Shown here: positions 53,036 through 60,423 of the stretch, one piece after another
How the letters are laid out: the number at the start of each line of letters is the position of its first letter
Position numbering within the stretch: position 1 is the first letter of the stretch
Assembly: GCA_002332905.1 (NCBI GenBank)
Contig: DDAM01000004.1
Span: forward strand, 1 to 64,000
Direction: 5' to 3'
From: Firmicutes bacterium UBA2058
GTDB lineage: Bacteria; Bacillota; Clostridia; Tissierellales; Sedimentibacteraceae
DNA: 64,000 bases
The notes under the pieces: generated by a model
What the model was told of the DNA's origin: nothing
Databases searched by the model: none
The model's input: the letters and a program-made list of their open reading frames with translations, nothing else
Translations under genes and position numbers: made by a program

Positions 53036-53131
53036 TCCCATTACGCCACTTCGTGGCATCATAAAATTTAATGAAAAATCGTTTCTTTGATTTTTCCATA
53101 GAGTGAAATGTTTTTTTCACTCTTACACCTC
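53036..53131. repeat. Operon-junction hairpin repeat (atpA-atpG), full form
   Basis: In transcript order (minus strand): AGAGTGAA/TTCACTCT (53116-53123 with 53100-53107), AAAAATC/GATTTTT (53089-53095 with 53074-53080) and GCCAC/GTGGC (53043-53059). The TATGGAAAAATC and GATTTTTCATTAAATTT segments are the same as in the atpD-atpC copy, while loops and arms differ with compensating changes. Confidence 0.85.
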
Positions 53132-54637
53132 CTAATTAAAGCTCTTTTTAAAAGCTTCAATTGCAGCATCTAATTTTTCTTTTGTTTCATCTGATAATTG
53201 ACCACTTTGTCTTATTGTTAAACCAACTTCAGGATACTCTATATCCATATATTTATAGAAATCATTTTCAAATTCACTAATTCTGTCTACTGGCACATCC
53301 GATAAATATCTTTTGTTCGCCATATATATCAGCATTACTTGATTTTCAACAGGTATTGGCTTATATTGTGGCTGTTTTAACACTTGCATTAATCTTTGAC
53401 CATGCTCTAGTGTCTCTCTAGTTTCTTTATCAAGGTCAGAACCAAATTGAGAGAATGATGCAAGTTCTCTATATTGTGCAAGCTCAAGCTTCAATGAACC
53501 AGAAACTCCTTTCATGGCTTTAATTTGAGCCGAACCACCAACTCTAGATACTGAAAGTCCAGCATTTATAGCAGGTCTTTGTCCTGAGAAGAAAAGCTCA
53601 CTTTCCAAGAATATCTGTCCATCTGTTATTGATATAACATTTGTTGGTATATAAGCAGAAATATCTCCTGCTAGTGTTTCTATTATTGGTAATGCTGTTA
53701 TTGAGCCACCACCAAATTTATCATCTAATCTTGCTGCACGCTCCAGTAATCTTGAATGCAGATAGAAAACATCTCCAGGATAAGCTTCACGTCCTGGTGG
53801 TCTACGAAGAAGTAAACTCATTGCACGATAAGCAACCGCATGTTTTGATAAATCATCATATACTATCAAAACATCTTTTCCGTTATACATAAATTCTTCT
53901 GCCATAGCTACACCTGCATAAGGAGCTATATATTGTAATGGAGCTGTTTCACTTGCTGTAGCTGAAACTATAATTGAGTAATCCATTGCTCCACCTTTTG
54001 CTAATGTTTCATATGTTTTTGCTACAGTTGATTTTTTCTGACCTATTGCGACATAAATACAAATCATGTTCTGTCCTTTTTGATTAAGTATTGTATCTAT
54101 TGCAATTGCTGTTTTACCAGTTTGTCTATCTCCTATTATTAACTCTCTTTGACCTCTACCAATTGGAATCATCGAGTCTATAGCTTTAATTCCAGTTTGT
54201 AGCGGAACAGTAACAGATTTTCTTGATATAACCCCTGAAGCCACTGCTTCTATTGGTCTAAATTTATCAGTATTAATAGCACCTTTGCCATCTATTGGCT
54301 GCCCTAAAGCATTTACAACTCTGCCAATCATTTGCTCTCCAACAGGTACCTCAACTATTTTCTTTGTCCTTTTTATTGTATCGCCCTCTTTAATGCCTTC
54401 ATCATTTCCTAGAAGAACACAACCTACATTATCTTCTTCAAGGTTAAGAGCCATACCATATACATCATTACCAAAATCTAAAAGCTCGCCTGACATACAA
54501 TTTTCAAGTCCGTGAACCCTTGCAATACCATCACCAACCTGTATTACAGTACCGATATCTACAGTATCTAACTTGTTCTCGTATCTTTTAATCTGTTCTT
54601 TTATAATTTGACTTATCTCTTCTGGTCTGAGATTCAT
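53132..54637 (-). CDS. atpA: ATP synthase alpha subunit
   Basis: Non-catalytic nucleotide-binding F1 subunit, 501 residues. P-loop GDRQTGKTAIAID, the PGREAYPGDVFYLHSR signature and SITDGQIFLESELF are present. GGTGAGAAGC precedes the ATG. The N-terminal 25 residues bind delta. Standard operon position between atpH and atpG. Confidence 0.98.
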   Translation of the reverse strand: MNLRPEEISQIIKEQIKRYENKLDTVDIGTVIQVGDGIARVHGLENCMSGELLDFGNDVYGMALNLEEDNVGCVLLGNDEGIKEGDTIKRTKKIVEVPVGEQMIGRVVNALGQPIDGKGAINTDKFRPIEAVASGVISRKSVTVPLQTGIKAIDSMIPIGRGQRELIIGDRQTGKTAIAIDTILNQKGQNMICIYVAIGQKKSTVAKTYETLAKGGAMDYSIIVSATASETAPLQYIAPYAGVAMAEEFMYNGKDVLIVYDDLSKHAVAYRAMSLLLRRPPGREAYPGDVFYLHSRLLERAARLDDKFGGGSITALPIIETLAGDISAYIPTNVISITDGQIFLESELFFSGQRPAINAGLSVSRVGGSAQIKAMKGVSGSLKLELAQYRELASFSQFGSDLDKETRETLEHGQRLMQVLKQPQYKPIPVENQVMLIYMANKRYLSDVPVDRISEFENDFYKYMDIEYPEVGLTIRQSGQLSDETKEKLDAAIEAFKKSFN

Positions 54638-54655
54638 AGCTTCTCACCTCTAATC

Positions 54656-55198
54656 CTACACAATTATTCTATTTAAGTTATCTTCTAAATTTTTTAATTT
54701 CCCTTTTAAAGTTCCATCAATTACTACATCATTAAATTTAATCATAATGCCACCAAGTAAACTATTGTCAATAATATTTTCAATCTCTACAGTTTTACCT
54801 GATTGTTCACTTAGTTTTTTCTCTAGTTTTATAATTTGTTCACTGCTAAGAGAAATAGATGAGTAAGCCTTTGCTTTAACAATACCTTTGTATTCACATG
54901 CCATTCTTTCAAATTCATTGGCTATATCAATAATATATCCAATTCTTCTCTTATCAATAAGAATCTTAATAAAATTAATTATTTCTTTGTTTACCTTATC
55001 ACCAAATACATTATCAACAATTTTCTTTTTTTCATTGATATTAATTCTTGGTGTTTTTAATATTTCAAAAAACCCATCATTATTCTTTAAAGTTTCATTT
55101 ACAAATCCTACTTCATTTATAAATTCATCAACTTTATTTTCTTCAACACAAACATCAAACAAAGCAGTCGAGTATGTAGTAGAAATTAATTCTGCCAT
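54656..55198 (-). CDS. atpH: ATP synthase delta subunit
   Basis: A 180-residue stator subunit joining F1 to the b dimer. The helical N-terminal domain (STTYSTALFDVCVEENK) and the C-terminal motif IDNSLLGGIMIKFNDVVID identify it. Its start overlaps the atpF end by 13 bases, so the two are translationally coupled. Confidence 0.95.
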   Translation of the reverse strand: MAELISTTYSTALFDVCVEENKVDEFINEVGFVNETLKNNDGFFEILKTPRININEKKKIVDNVFGDKVNKEIINFIKILIDKRRIGYIIDIANEFERMACEYKGIVKAKAYSSISLSSEQIIKLEKKLSEQSGKTVEIENIIDNSLLGGIMIKFNDVVIDGTLKGKLKNLEDNLNRIIV

Positions 55199-55704
55199 TT
55201 CAAATCCCCTACCTCTTCAATGAATTTATCTACTAACTCACTATTTTTCTTTTCGTCTACTTCAGATTCTAAAACCTTAGTAGCAGCTAAAATAGCTATA
55301 GAAGAAATTTCATTTTTAACCTCATTTAATGCTTTTTGACGTTCTAATTCTATATCCTTTTCTGCTTTGTTTTTAAGTGCAGAAACTTCAGATTTAGCTT
55401 CTTTTATAATGTTATCTGCTTTAAAATTAGCATTTGAAATAGCTTTATCAACAATTTCTTTACTTTCTTCATCAGCTTTTTTTAGCTTTTCTAAATATGT
55501 TGATTTATATTCCTCAGCTTCTTTAACTTTTCTTTCTGCCTCATTTATAGAATCTTCTATACCCTTTTTTCTTTTCTCCATAAAATTAGTAACTGGTACA
55601 AAAAGAAATTTCTTTAAGATAAAGTATAAAATGCCAACGTTTATTAGCATTATAAAAAACGTAGCATCTGGTTCAACAAGGCCTAATTTTGCTAGAGCAA
55701 TCAT
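55186..55704 (-). CDS. atpF: ATP synthase b subunit
   Basis: A 172-residue stator subunit with one N-terminal membrane helix (about 14-32, ATFFIMLINVGILYFIL) and a long charged coiled coil that dimerises and reaches F1. A single b gene is present, not a b/b' pair. Confidence 0.95.
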   Translation of the reverse strand: MIALAKLGLVEPDATFFIMLINVGILYFILKKFLFVPVTNFMEKRKKGIEDSINEAERKVKEAEEYKSTYLEKLKKADEESKEIVDKAISNANFKADNIIKEAKSEVSALKNKAEKDIELERQKALNEVKNEISSIAILAATKVLESEVDEKKNSELVDKFIEEVGDLKWQN

Positions 55705-55742
55705 TATTTGCCTCCTTATTTTTATTGGTTAGTAATAAAATT

Positions 55743-56012
55743 TTATCCTAATAATCTAATAAGTGGATTTGCAAATAATAATATTAACGCAATGATTAAT
55801 CCGTAGATACCAGTTGTCTCTGCAACAGCCGCTCCAAGTAACATTGTTCTTACTATATCTCCTTGAGCTTCTGGTTGTCTACCAACACCTTCAGCACCTT
55901 TACCTGCTGCATATCCTTGACCTATACCAGGGCCTATACCTGCTATCATTGCTAATCCTGCTCCGATTGCTGAGCATGCTAAAACTAAACCTTCATTTGT
56001 AATATTTGACAT
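55743..56012 (-). CDS. atpE: ATP synthase c subunit, sodium-type
   Basis: Membrane rotor subunit of 89 residues, two helices joined by the polar loop GRQPEAQGD. The residues of the sodium site known from Ilyobacter tartaricus are present at the same numbers: Gln32 in GPGIGQGYAAG, Val63, Glu65, Thr66 (Ser in Ilyobacter), Thr67 and Tyr70 in VAETTGIYG. Proton-type c subunits lack this Gln and the Ser/Thr after the Glu. Sodium coupling is therefore predicted, not shown. Confidence 0.95.
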   Translation of the reverse strand: MSNITNEGLVLACSAIGAGLAMIAGIGPGIGQGYAAGKGAEGVGRQPEAQGDIVRTMLLGAAVAETTGIYGLIIALILLFANPLIRLLG

Positions 56013-56088
56013 CTTTTTTTCCTCCTAATAAAATAATTTTAAATAATTTTTTTTTGTTTTTAATTTAATAATTTTCGTTAGAGTTAAG

Positions 56089-56808
56089 TTATTCCATAGC
56101 CATCGAAACATTTACCATTGTTAACATTGCAAAGATAAATGATTGAAGTAATCCTGCAAATAAATCAAAATATATATGAAATGGCAATGGTATAATTAAT
56201 TGGAATATTGGCAAAGCATTGGCTCCAAAAATTGCTGTACTAAAAAGTTCTAACATATTATAGAACAATTCCATTATTATTAATCCTCCAACTATGTTTC
56301 CAAATAGACGAAATCCTAATGATATAGGAGTTGCAATTTCTCCTATTATATTAATAGGTGTTAATAAAAACATAGGTTCAGTCAATCCTTTTAAACGAGT
56401 ACCCAATCCTTTAGATTTTACAGCGTTATAATTTATCATGCAAAATGTAATTATTGCTAATGCCATAGTTGTATTAACATCAGCTGTTGGTGGTCTAATG
56501 CCAATAATCCCAATAGTGTTAGACACCGCTAAAAAAATTAACACTGTACCAATATAAGGTGCAAATCTAGCCTTGTCTGCTCCCATAGTTTGTTTTGTCA
56601 GGTTGATAATTGTCTCCACTAGCATCTCAATAACATTTTGTGCTTTTCTAGGTATTTTTTCAAAATTCCTTGTAACAAGTATACAGGTAATAGCTAATAT
56701 AATCATAATAAACCATGTTACAGTTACAGTATTAGATATAGGTATTTTAATATCTGTAAAAGGGATATCCAAATTAAAGACAATCAACGGTCCAAATCCA
56801 CTTTCCAT
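56089..56808 (-). CDS. atpB: ATP synthase a subunit
   Basis: A 239-residue membrane stator with five to six helices. The essential Arg is in LGFRLFGNIVGGLIIMEL, and the C-terminal helix has LPFHIYFDLFAGLLQSFIF. It forms the ion half-channels against the c ring. Its ATG overlaps the atpI stop codon by one base (TAATG). Confidence 0.97.
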   Translation of the reverse strand: MESGFGPLIVFNLDIPFTDIKIPISNTVTVTWFIMIILAITCILVTRNFEKIPRKAQNVIEMLVETIINLTKQTMGADKARFAPYIGTVLIFLAVSNTIGIIGIRPPTADVNTTMALAIITFCMINYNAVKSKGLGTRLKGLTEPMFLLTPINIIGEIATPISLGFRLFGNIVGGLIIMELFYNMLELFSTAIFGANALPIFQLIIPLPFHIYFDLFAGLLQSFIFAMLTMVNVSMAME

Positions 56809-57215
56809 TATTTATCCTCCTTTCTTTTAATGATGTTTTTGAAAAAATCTTTATCACTAAATACCTGTGAAAAAAAGATAATTTGTTTTATTAATAAAAG
56901 CCCAATTACTACACTAATTGCATTTAAGTAATCAGCTTTTAATGCTATAATTATTACTAATGCTGTGATTAATAAGCGTATATAATAATTAGTACCTGCA
57001 TAAACCCTCGCCTTTGCTGGGTGCATCATAGATGCCTTATACATAGTATTACCAAGCAAAAGAAAATTTAATATACCAATTAATCCGCCAAATATGTATC
57101 CTTTAATCCATGGCATAGGTTCACTGCTAAAAAAAATTGATAGCAGTATTAATACTAACAATATTATTACATCAAAAAATATGATTTTATATTGCAACTT
57201 GACAAGATCATTCAC
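56808..57215 (-). CDS. atpI: ATP synthase subunit I
   Basis: A 135-residue membrane protein with four helices, which helps assemble the c ring, most clearly in sodium-type enzymes, and may handle Mg2+. The likely start is the GTG at 57215, eight bases after GGAGG; an in-frame ATG at 57254 lies before this site and inside the junction hairpin. The motif GGLIGILNFLLLGNTMYKAS is typical. Confidence 0.85.
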   Translation of the reverse strand: MNDLVKLQYKIIFFDVIILLVLILLSIFFSSEPMPWIKGYIFGGLIGILNFLLLGNTMYKASMMHPAKARVYAGTNYYIRLLITALVIIIALKADYLNAISVVIGLLLIKQIIFFSQVFSDKDFFKNIIKRKEDK

Positions 57216-57223
57216 AATTTTAA

Positions 57224-57263
57224 CCTCCATAGTGTGACGAGCTTTTTTCATCACACTTTTAAG
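57224..57263. repeat. Operon-junction hairpin repeat (atpZ-atpI)
   Basis: Single stem AGTGTGA (57231-57237) with TCACACT (57251-57257). On the minus strand it is followed by ATGGAGG, so the repeat's conserved TATGG forms the atpI ribosome binding site. Confidence 0.75.
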
Positions 57264-57491
57264 TTATTTTTCAATAGATTTCATTATAATTTTATAAACG
57301 CTTATAAAACCAGAAATTACACCAATTAAAATAAATATAATCTTAAAAATATTATTAGTGTTAAATACATCATCAATTATATTACCCAAATAAATTGAAA
57401 ATAATATAGAAATTACAAATATTAATCCAATTTGTGTTACTAAAGCTAAGTTTTTAAATATTTGGAATTTATTATTCACAGAATCGCTCAC
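57264..57491 (-). CDS. atpZ: AtpZ/AtpI-family small membrane protein
   Basis: A 75-residue protein with two membrane helices (about 14-34 and 48-68), first gene of the atp operon. The family starts many bacterial atp operons and, with AtpI, forms a proposed Mg2+/Ca2+ channel that supports the synthase. The motif LIFVISILFSIYLGNIID with an acidic end is typical. Confidence 0.82.
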   Translation of the reverse strand: MSDSVNNKFQIFKNLALVTQIGLIFVISILFSIYLGNIIDDVFNTNNIFKIIFILIGVISGFISVYKIIMKSIEK

Positions 57492-57552
57492 TTCATGCTT
57501 ATTTTTTAGAATTTATATTATTCGACAAAATTTGCATATATATTTATAATAT

Positions 57553-57581
57553 ATTATATAATAATTGCAAAAATTAGACAA
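57553..57581 (-). promoter_or_regulatory. atp operon promoter
   Basis: TTGTCT (57576-57581) and TATAAT (57553-57558) on the minus strand, 17 bases apart, about 60 bases before atpZ. Confidence 0.65.
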
Positions 57582-57632
57582 CCAAAATATTGCATATTTT
57601 ATCTTATTTAATAAATAACAAACATAATAAAA

Positions 57633-57668
57633 AATTTTAGTATTTACATTATTATAAATACTAAAATT
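57633..57668 (-). terminator. Terminator after wecB
   Basis: The 14-bp stem AATTTTAGTATTTA (57633-57646) pairs with TAAATACTAAAATT (57655-57668), followed by a T-run on the minus strand. It separates the wecB operon from the atp promoter. Confidence 0.85.
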
Positions 57669-57676
57669 CTTTTATA

Positions 57677-58792
57677 TTATAGGTTTTCTTTTATGATTTT
57701 TACTATATTTTTTGCTGCATTACCATCACCATAAGGATTAACTGCATTGGCCATTTTAGCATATTCATCCTTATCATTTAAAAGTAAATTTATATGCTCA
57801 TATACTCCAGCTTTATCAACTCCAGCAAGTCTTACAGTTCCAGCCTCTATTCCCTCTGGTCTTTCAGTTTCTTTTCTTACTACCAATACAGGCTTTCCAA
57901 GAGCTGGAGCAGATTCTTGTATTCCTCCTGAATCTGTTACCACCATATAACTTTTAGCTATAAGGTTCATGAAAGGCAAATGGTCAATAGGTTCTGTTAG
58001 ATGAACTCTATCATTATTACCAAGAATTTTAACAGCTATTTCTCTAACCTTAGGATTTTTATGCATAGCATATATTACTTCTACATCCGCATTGTTATCT
58101 ACTACATCTTTTATAGCTCCAAAAATATTTTCCATATTTTGACCTATATTTTCACTTCTATGTGCAGTCATAACGATTACTTTTTTATTTTTAAAATCTA
58201 TATTATTTATTAAGTCGTCTTCAAATTTATAATTTTTATCTAACACCATATGAAGAGAATCTATTTCGGTGTTGCCAGTTATGTATATTTTTGATTCATC
58301 ATAACCTTCTCTTAATAAGTTTTCTTTAGAATGCTGTGTTGGTGCAAAATGAAAATTAGTTAAAATTCCTGTTAGTTTTCTATTTGCCTCTTCTGGATAT
58401 GGAGAATACAAGTCTCCACTTCTAAGTCCAGCTTCTACGTGTCCTATCTTTACACCATTGTAAAAAGCGGCCAAAGCACCGGCAAAAACTGCTGAAGTAT
58501 CTCCTTGCACTAATAATAAATCAGGCTTAAACTCTTTTATTACTTCTTCAACCCCTACTAAAGATTTGTGAGTAATTTCTGTAAGAGTTTGTCCATGCTT
58601 AAAGATATTTAAATCATAATCAGGCTTTATATCAAAAACTTTTAGTATTTGATCTAGCATTTCTCTATGTTGTCCTGTTACACATACCTTTGTAATTATG
58701 CTTTCTTCTTTTTTTAGTTCTTTAACTAATGGAGCCATCTTTATCGCCTCAGGTCTTGTTCCGAAAACCATGAGTATCTTTTGTTTATTCAT
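57677..58792 (-). CDS. wecB: UDP-N-acetylglucosamine 2-epimerase (non-hydrolysing)
   Basis: A 371-residue cytoplasmic enzyme that makes UDP-ManNAc for teichoic acid or capsule. GTRPEAIKMAPLV, the HVEAGLRSGD motif, TAHRSEN and VTDSGGIQE are present. It is next to a WecA/TagO-like transferase, so both likely serve one surface glycopolymer, which could be the polymer that holds the SLH proteins. GGAGG precedes the ATG. Confidence 0.95.
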   Translation of the reverse strand: MNKQKILMVFGTRPEAIKMAPLVKELKKEESIITKVCVTGQHREMLDQILKVFDIKPDYDLNIFKHGQTLTEITHKSLVGVEEVIKEFKPDLLLVQGDTSAVFAGALAAFYNGVKIGHVEAGLRSGDLYSPYPEEANRKLTGILTNFHFAPTQHSKENLLREGYDESKIYITGNTEIDSLHMVLDKNYKFEDDLINNIDFKNKKVIVMTAHRSENIGQNMENIFGAIKDVVDNNADVEVIYAMHKNPKVREIAVKILGNNDRVHLTEPIDHLPFMNLIAKSYMVVTDSGGIQESAPALGKPVLVVRKETERPEGIEAGTVRLAGVDKAGVYEHINLLLNDKDEYAKMANAVNPYGDGNAAKNIVKIIKENL

Positions 58793-58794
58793 AA

Positions 58795-58842
58795 TTTACC
58801 TCCATCACGCCCTTTAAATGGCGTTACAAATTTTGATGATAT
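58795..58842. repeat. Operon-junction hairpin repeat (wecA-wecB)
   Basis: Stem ACGCC (58807-58811) with GGCGT (58820-58824), running into GATGGAGG, the wecB ribosome binding site. It corresponds to the third stem of the atp copies. Confidence 0.65.
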
Positions 58843-59874
58843 TTATTTTTTGTTTACTTTTTTTATTAGATTTAATCTATTTGCTACTACAAATATAATT
58901 AATGCAACAACAATACCAGTTAATACACCTATCTGCGTGTTAGCATTAGATATAAACACTGCTGTTAAACCAAGAAATATACTTATTGCATATAAAACTA
59001 AAACTGTTTGTTTTTGATTTAATCCTTTTTTCATCAACTGATGATGCAGATGTTCTTTGTCTGGTTCCATTATAGGCTTTTTGTTTATTAATCTTCTAAC
59101 AATTGCGAAAAAAGTATCCAATATAGGAATACCTATAGCAAATATTGGAACTATTAATGTTATAGCAGCTACACTTTTTACTGCTCCAAGCACTGCAACA
59201 ATAGATAACATGTATCCTAAAAGCATTGATCCTGTATCACCCATAAAAATCCTTGCAGGATTAAAGTTGTGCGGTAAAAATCCAAGTGCTGCACCTGCTA
59301 CAATTGCACATTGAATTATTATAAAATCATACCCTTTTGTAAGAGCTGTTAGGAGTAAAGAAAATGCTGCTATTCCTGATACTCCTGCTGCTAATCCATC
59401 TAATCCATCTATTAGGTTAATTGTATTTGTAACTCCTACAATCCATATTATGGTTATAGGAATTGATAATGTATCTAAAAAGCTATATCCTGTAACATGA
59501 AACGGATTAGTTATAAAGTATATTCTTACTCCGCCTGAAACTGCTATAATAGCTGCAATAATCTGAAAAGCTAATTTGATTTTTGCAGGCATATCGTACA
59601 TATCATCTATGATGCCAACTAGAACAAGTATAGTTGCACCTATCATTATTGAAATATTTATTTCGTTATGTGGCAAAAAAACAAACATACATGCCATAAT
59701 CGCTACATATATAGCAATTCCACCAAAATATGGCATAGGACTCTTATGAATCTTTCTTTCACATTTTGGAACATCTAGTGCTCCAACTTTAAGAGCTAAC
59801 CTTCTAGCAAGCGGTGTAACTAAAAAAGCAATAACAAATGCGCAAAAGAAAGCTATTATATAAAATTTATCCAT
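58843..59874 (-). CDS. WecA/TagO-like undecaprenyl-phosphate sugar-1-phosphate transferase
   Basis: A 343-residue membrane enzyme with about eleven helices that attaches a sugar phosphate, usually GlcNAc-1-P, to undecaprenyl phosphate, starting a surface polymer. The catalytic motifs are GIIDDMYDMPAKIK, NLIDGLDGLAAG, FMGDTGSMLLGY and HLHHQLMKKG, typical of the WecA/TagO group. The start at 59874 (MDKFYII) follows GAGGG; a longer frame would read through the palindromic repeat upstream. Confidence 0.92.
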   Translation of the reverse strand: MDKFYIIAFFCAFVIAFLVTPLARRLALKVGALDVPKCERKIHKSPMPYFGGIAIYVAIMACMFVFLPHNEINISIMIGATILVLVGIIDDMYDMPAKIKLAFQIIAAIIAVSGGVRIYFITNPFHVTGYSFLDTLSIPITIIWIVGVTNTINLIDGLDGLAAGVSGIAAFSLLLTALTKGYDFIIIQCAIVAGAALGFLPHNFNPARIFMGDTGSMLLGYMLSIVAVLGAVKSVAAITLIVPIFAIGIPILDTFFAIVRRLINKKPIMEPDKEHLHHQLMKKGLNQKQTVLVLYAISIFLGLTAVFISNANTQIGVLTGIVVALIIFVVANRLNLIKKVNKK

Positions 59875-59891
59875 AGTAATTATTCCCTCAA

Positions 59892-59954
59892 TAACGCTAA
59901 CTAAGATTAGTATTATACTAAGCTTAGTTAGCATTATACTAATCTTAGTTAGTA
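59892..59954. repeat. Three tandem 21-base palindromic units (rpiB-wecA)
   Basis: Three units of 21 bases of the type CTAANNTTAG followed by a TATTATA-like spacer. Unit two contains the palindrome CTAAGCTTAG, and units one and three are also mutually inverted. They fill the gap between rpiB and the wecA-like gene. Sequence resembles the iron operator (GTTAG, CTAAC) but the arms are in the wrong order and spacing. Confidence 0.75.
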
Positions 59955-59962
59955 TTGCTATC

Positions 59963-60406
59963 TTATAATGTATTTTCTATATCCGTAATTTTTTCTACTC
60001 GTTTAATATGTCTTCCACCTTCAAAATCAGTGTCAAGCCATGTATCAACTATATCCAAAGCTAAATTTTTTCCTACAATTCCTGCTCCTAAGGCTAACAT
60101 ATTTGCGTCGTTATGCAATCTTGTCATTTTTGCCATGTATGCATTCGTACATAAAGCACATCTTATTCCTTTAACTTTATTTGCTGCAATAGAAATACCA
60201 ATACCTGTAGTACATATCACTATTCCCTTATCAACTTCTTTTTTTGCAACCAATTCAGCTGCTTTACCTCCGTAGTCTGGATAATCAACAGAATCCAAAC
60301 TATATGTTCCTACATCAATTATTTCCAATTCTTTGTTTTTTAAATGTTCTTTTATAATTTCTTTTAATTCATAACCACCGTGGTCACAACCTAATGATAT
60401 TTTCAT
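59963..60406 (-). CDS. rpiB: Ribose-5-phosphate isomerase B
   Basis: A 147-residue pentose-phosphate enzyme of the RpiB/LacAB family. The substrate motif GCDHGGYELK and the catalytic Cys in IVICTTGIGISIAANK are present, together with the phosphate-binding Arg-rich RLHNDANMLALG. It lies 17 bases after the Sua5 fusion gene, an order also found near atp genes in other Firmicutes. Confidence 0.95.
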   Translation of the reverse strand: MKISLGCDHGGYELKEIIKEHLKNKELEIIDVGTYSLDSVDYPDYGGKAAELVAKKEVDKGIVICTTGIGISIAANKVKGIRCALCTNAYMAKMTRLHNDANMLALGAGIVGKNLALDIVDTWLDTDFEGGRHIKRVEKITDIENTL

Positions 60407-60423
60407 AATTAATTCCTTTCAGA

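Noticed and set aside
53641..53892. Leucine-rich frame antisense to atpA
   Set aside because: Shadow frame inside a universally conserved gene.
59892..59954. Iron operator at the wecA-like gene because of GTTAG and CTAAC words
   Set aside because: Arms are in the order CTAAC...GTTAG or with different spacing, not GTTAGC-N4-GCTAAC; better explained as tandem palindromic units.
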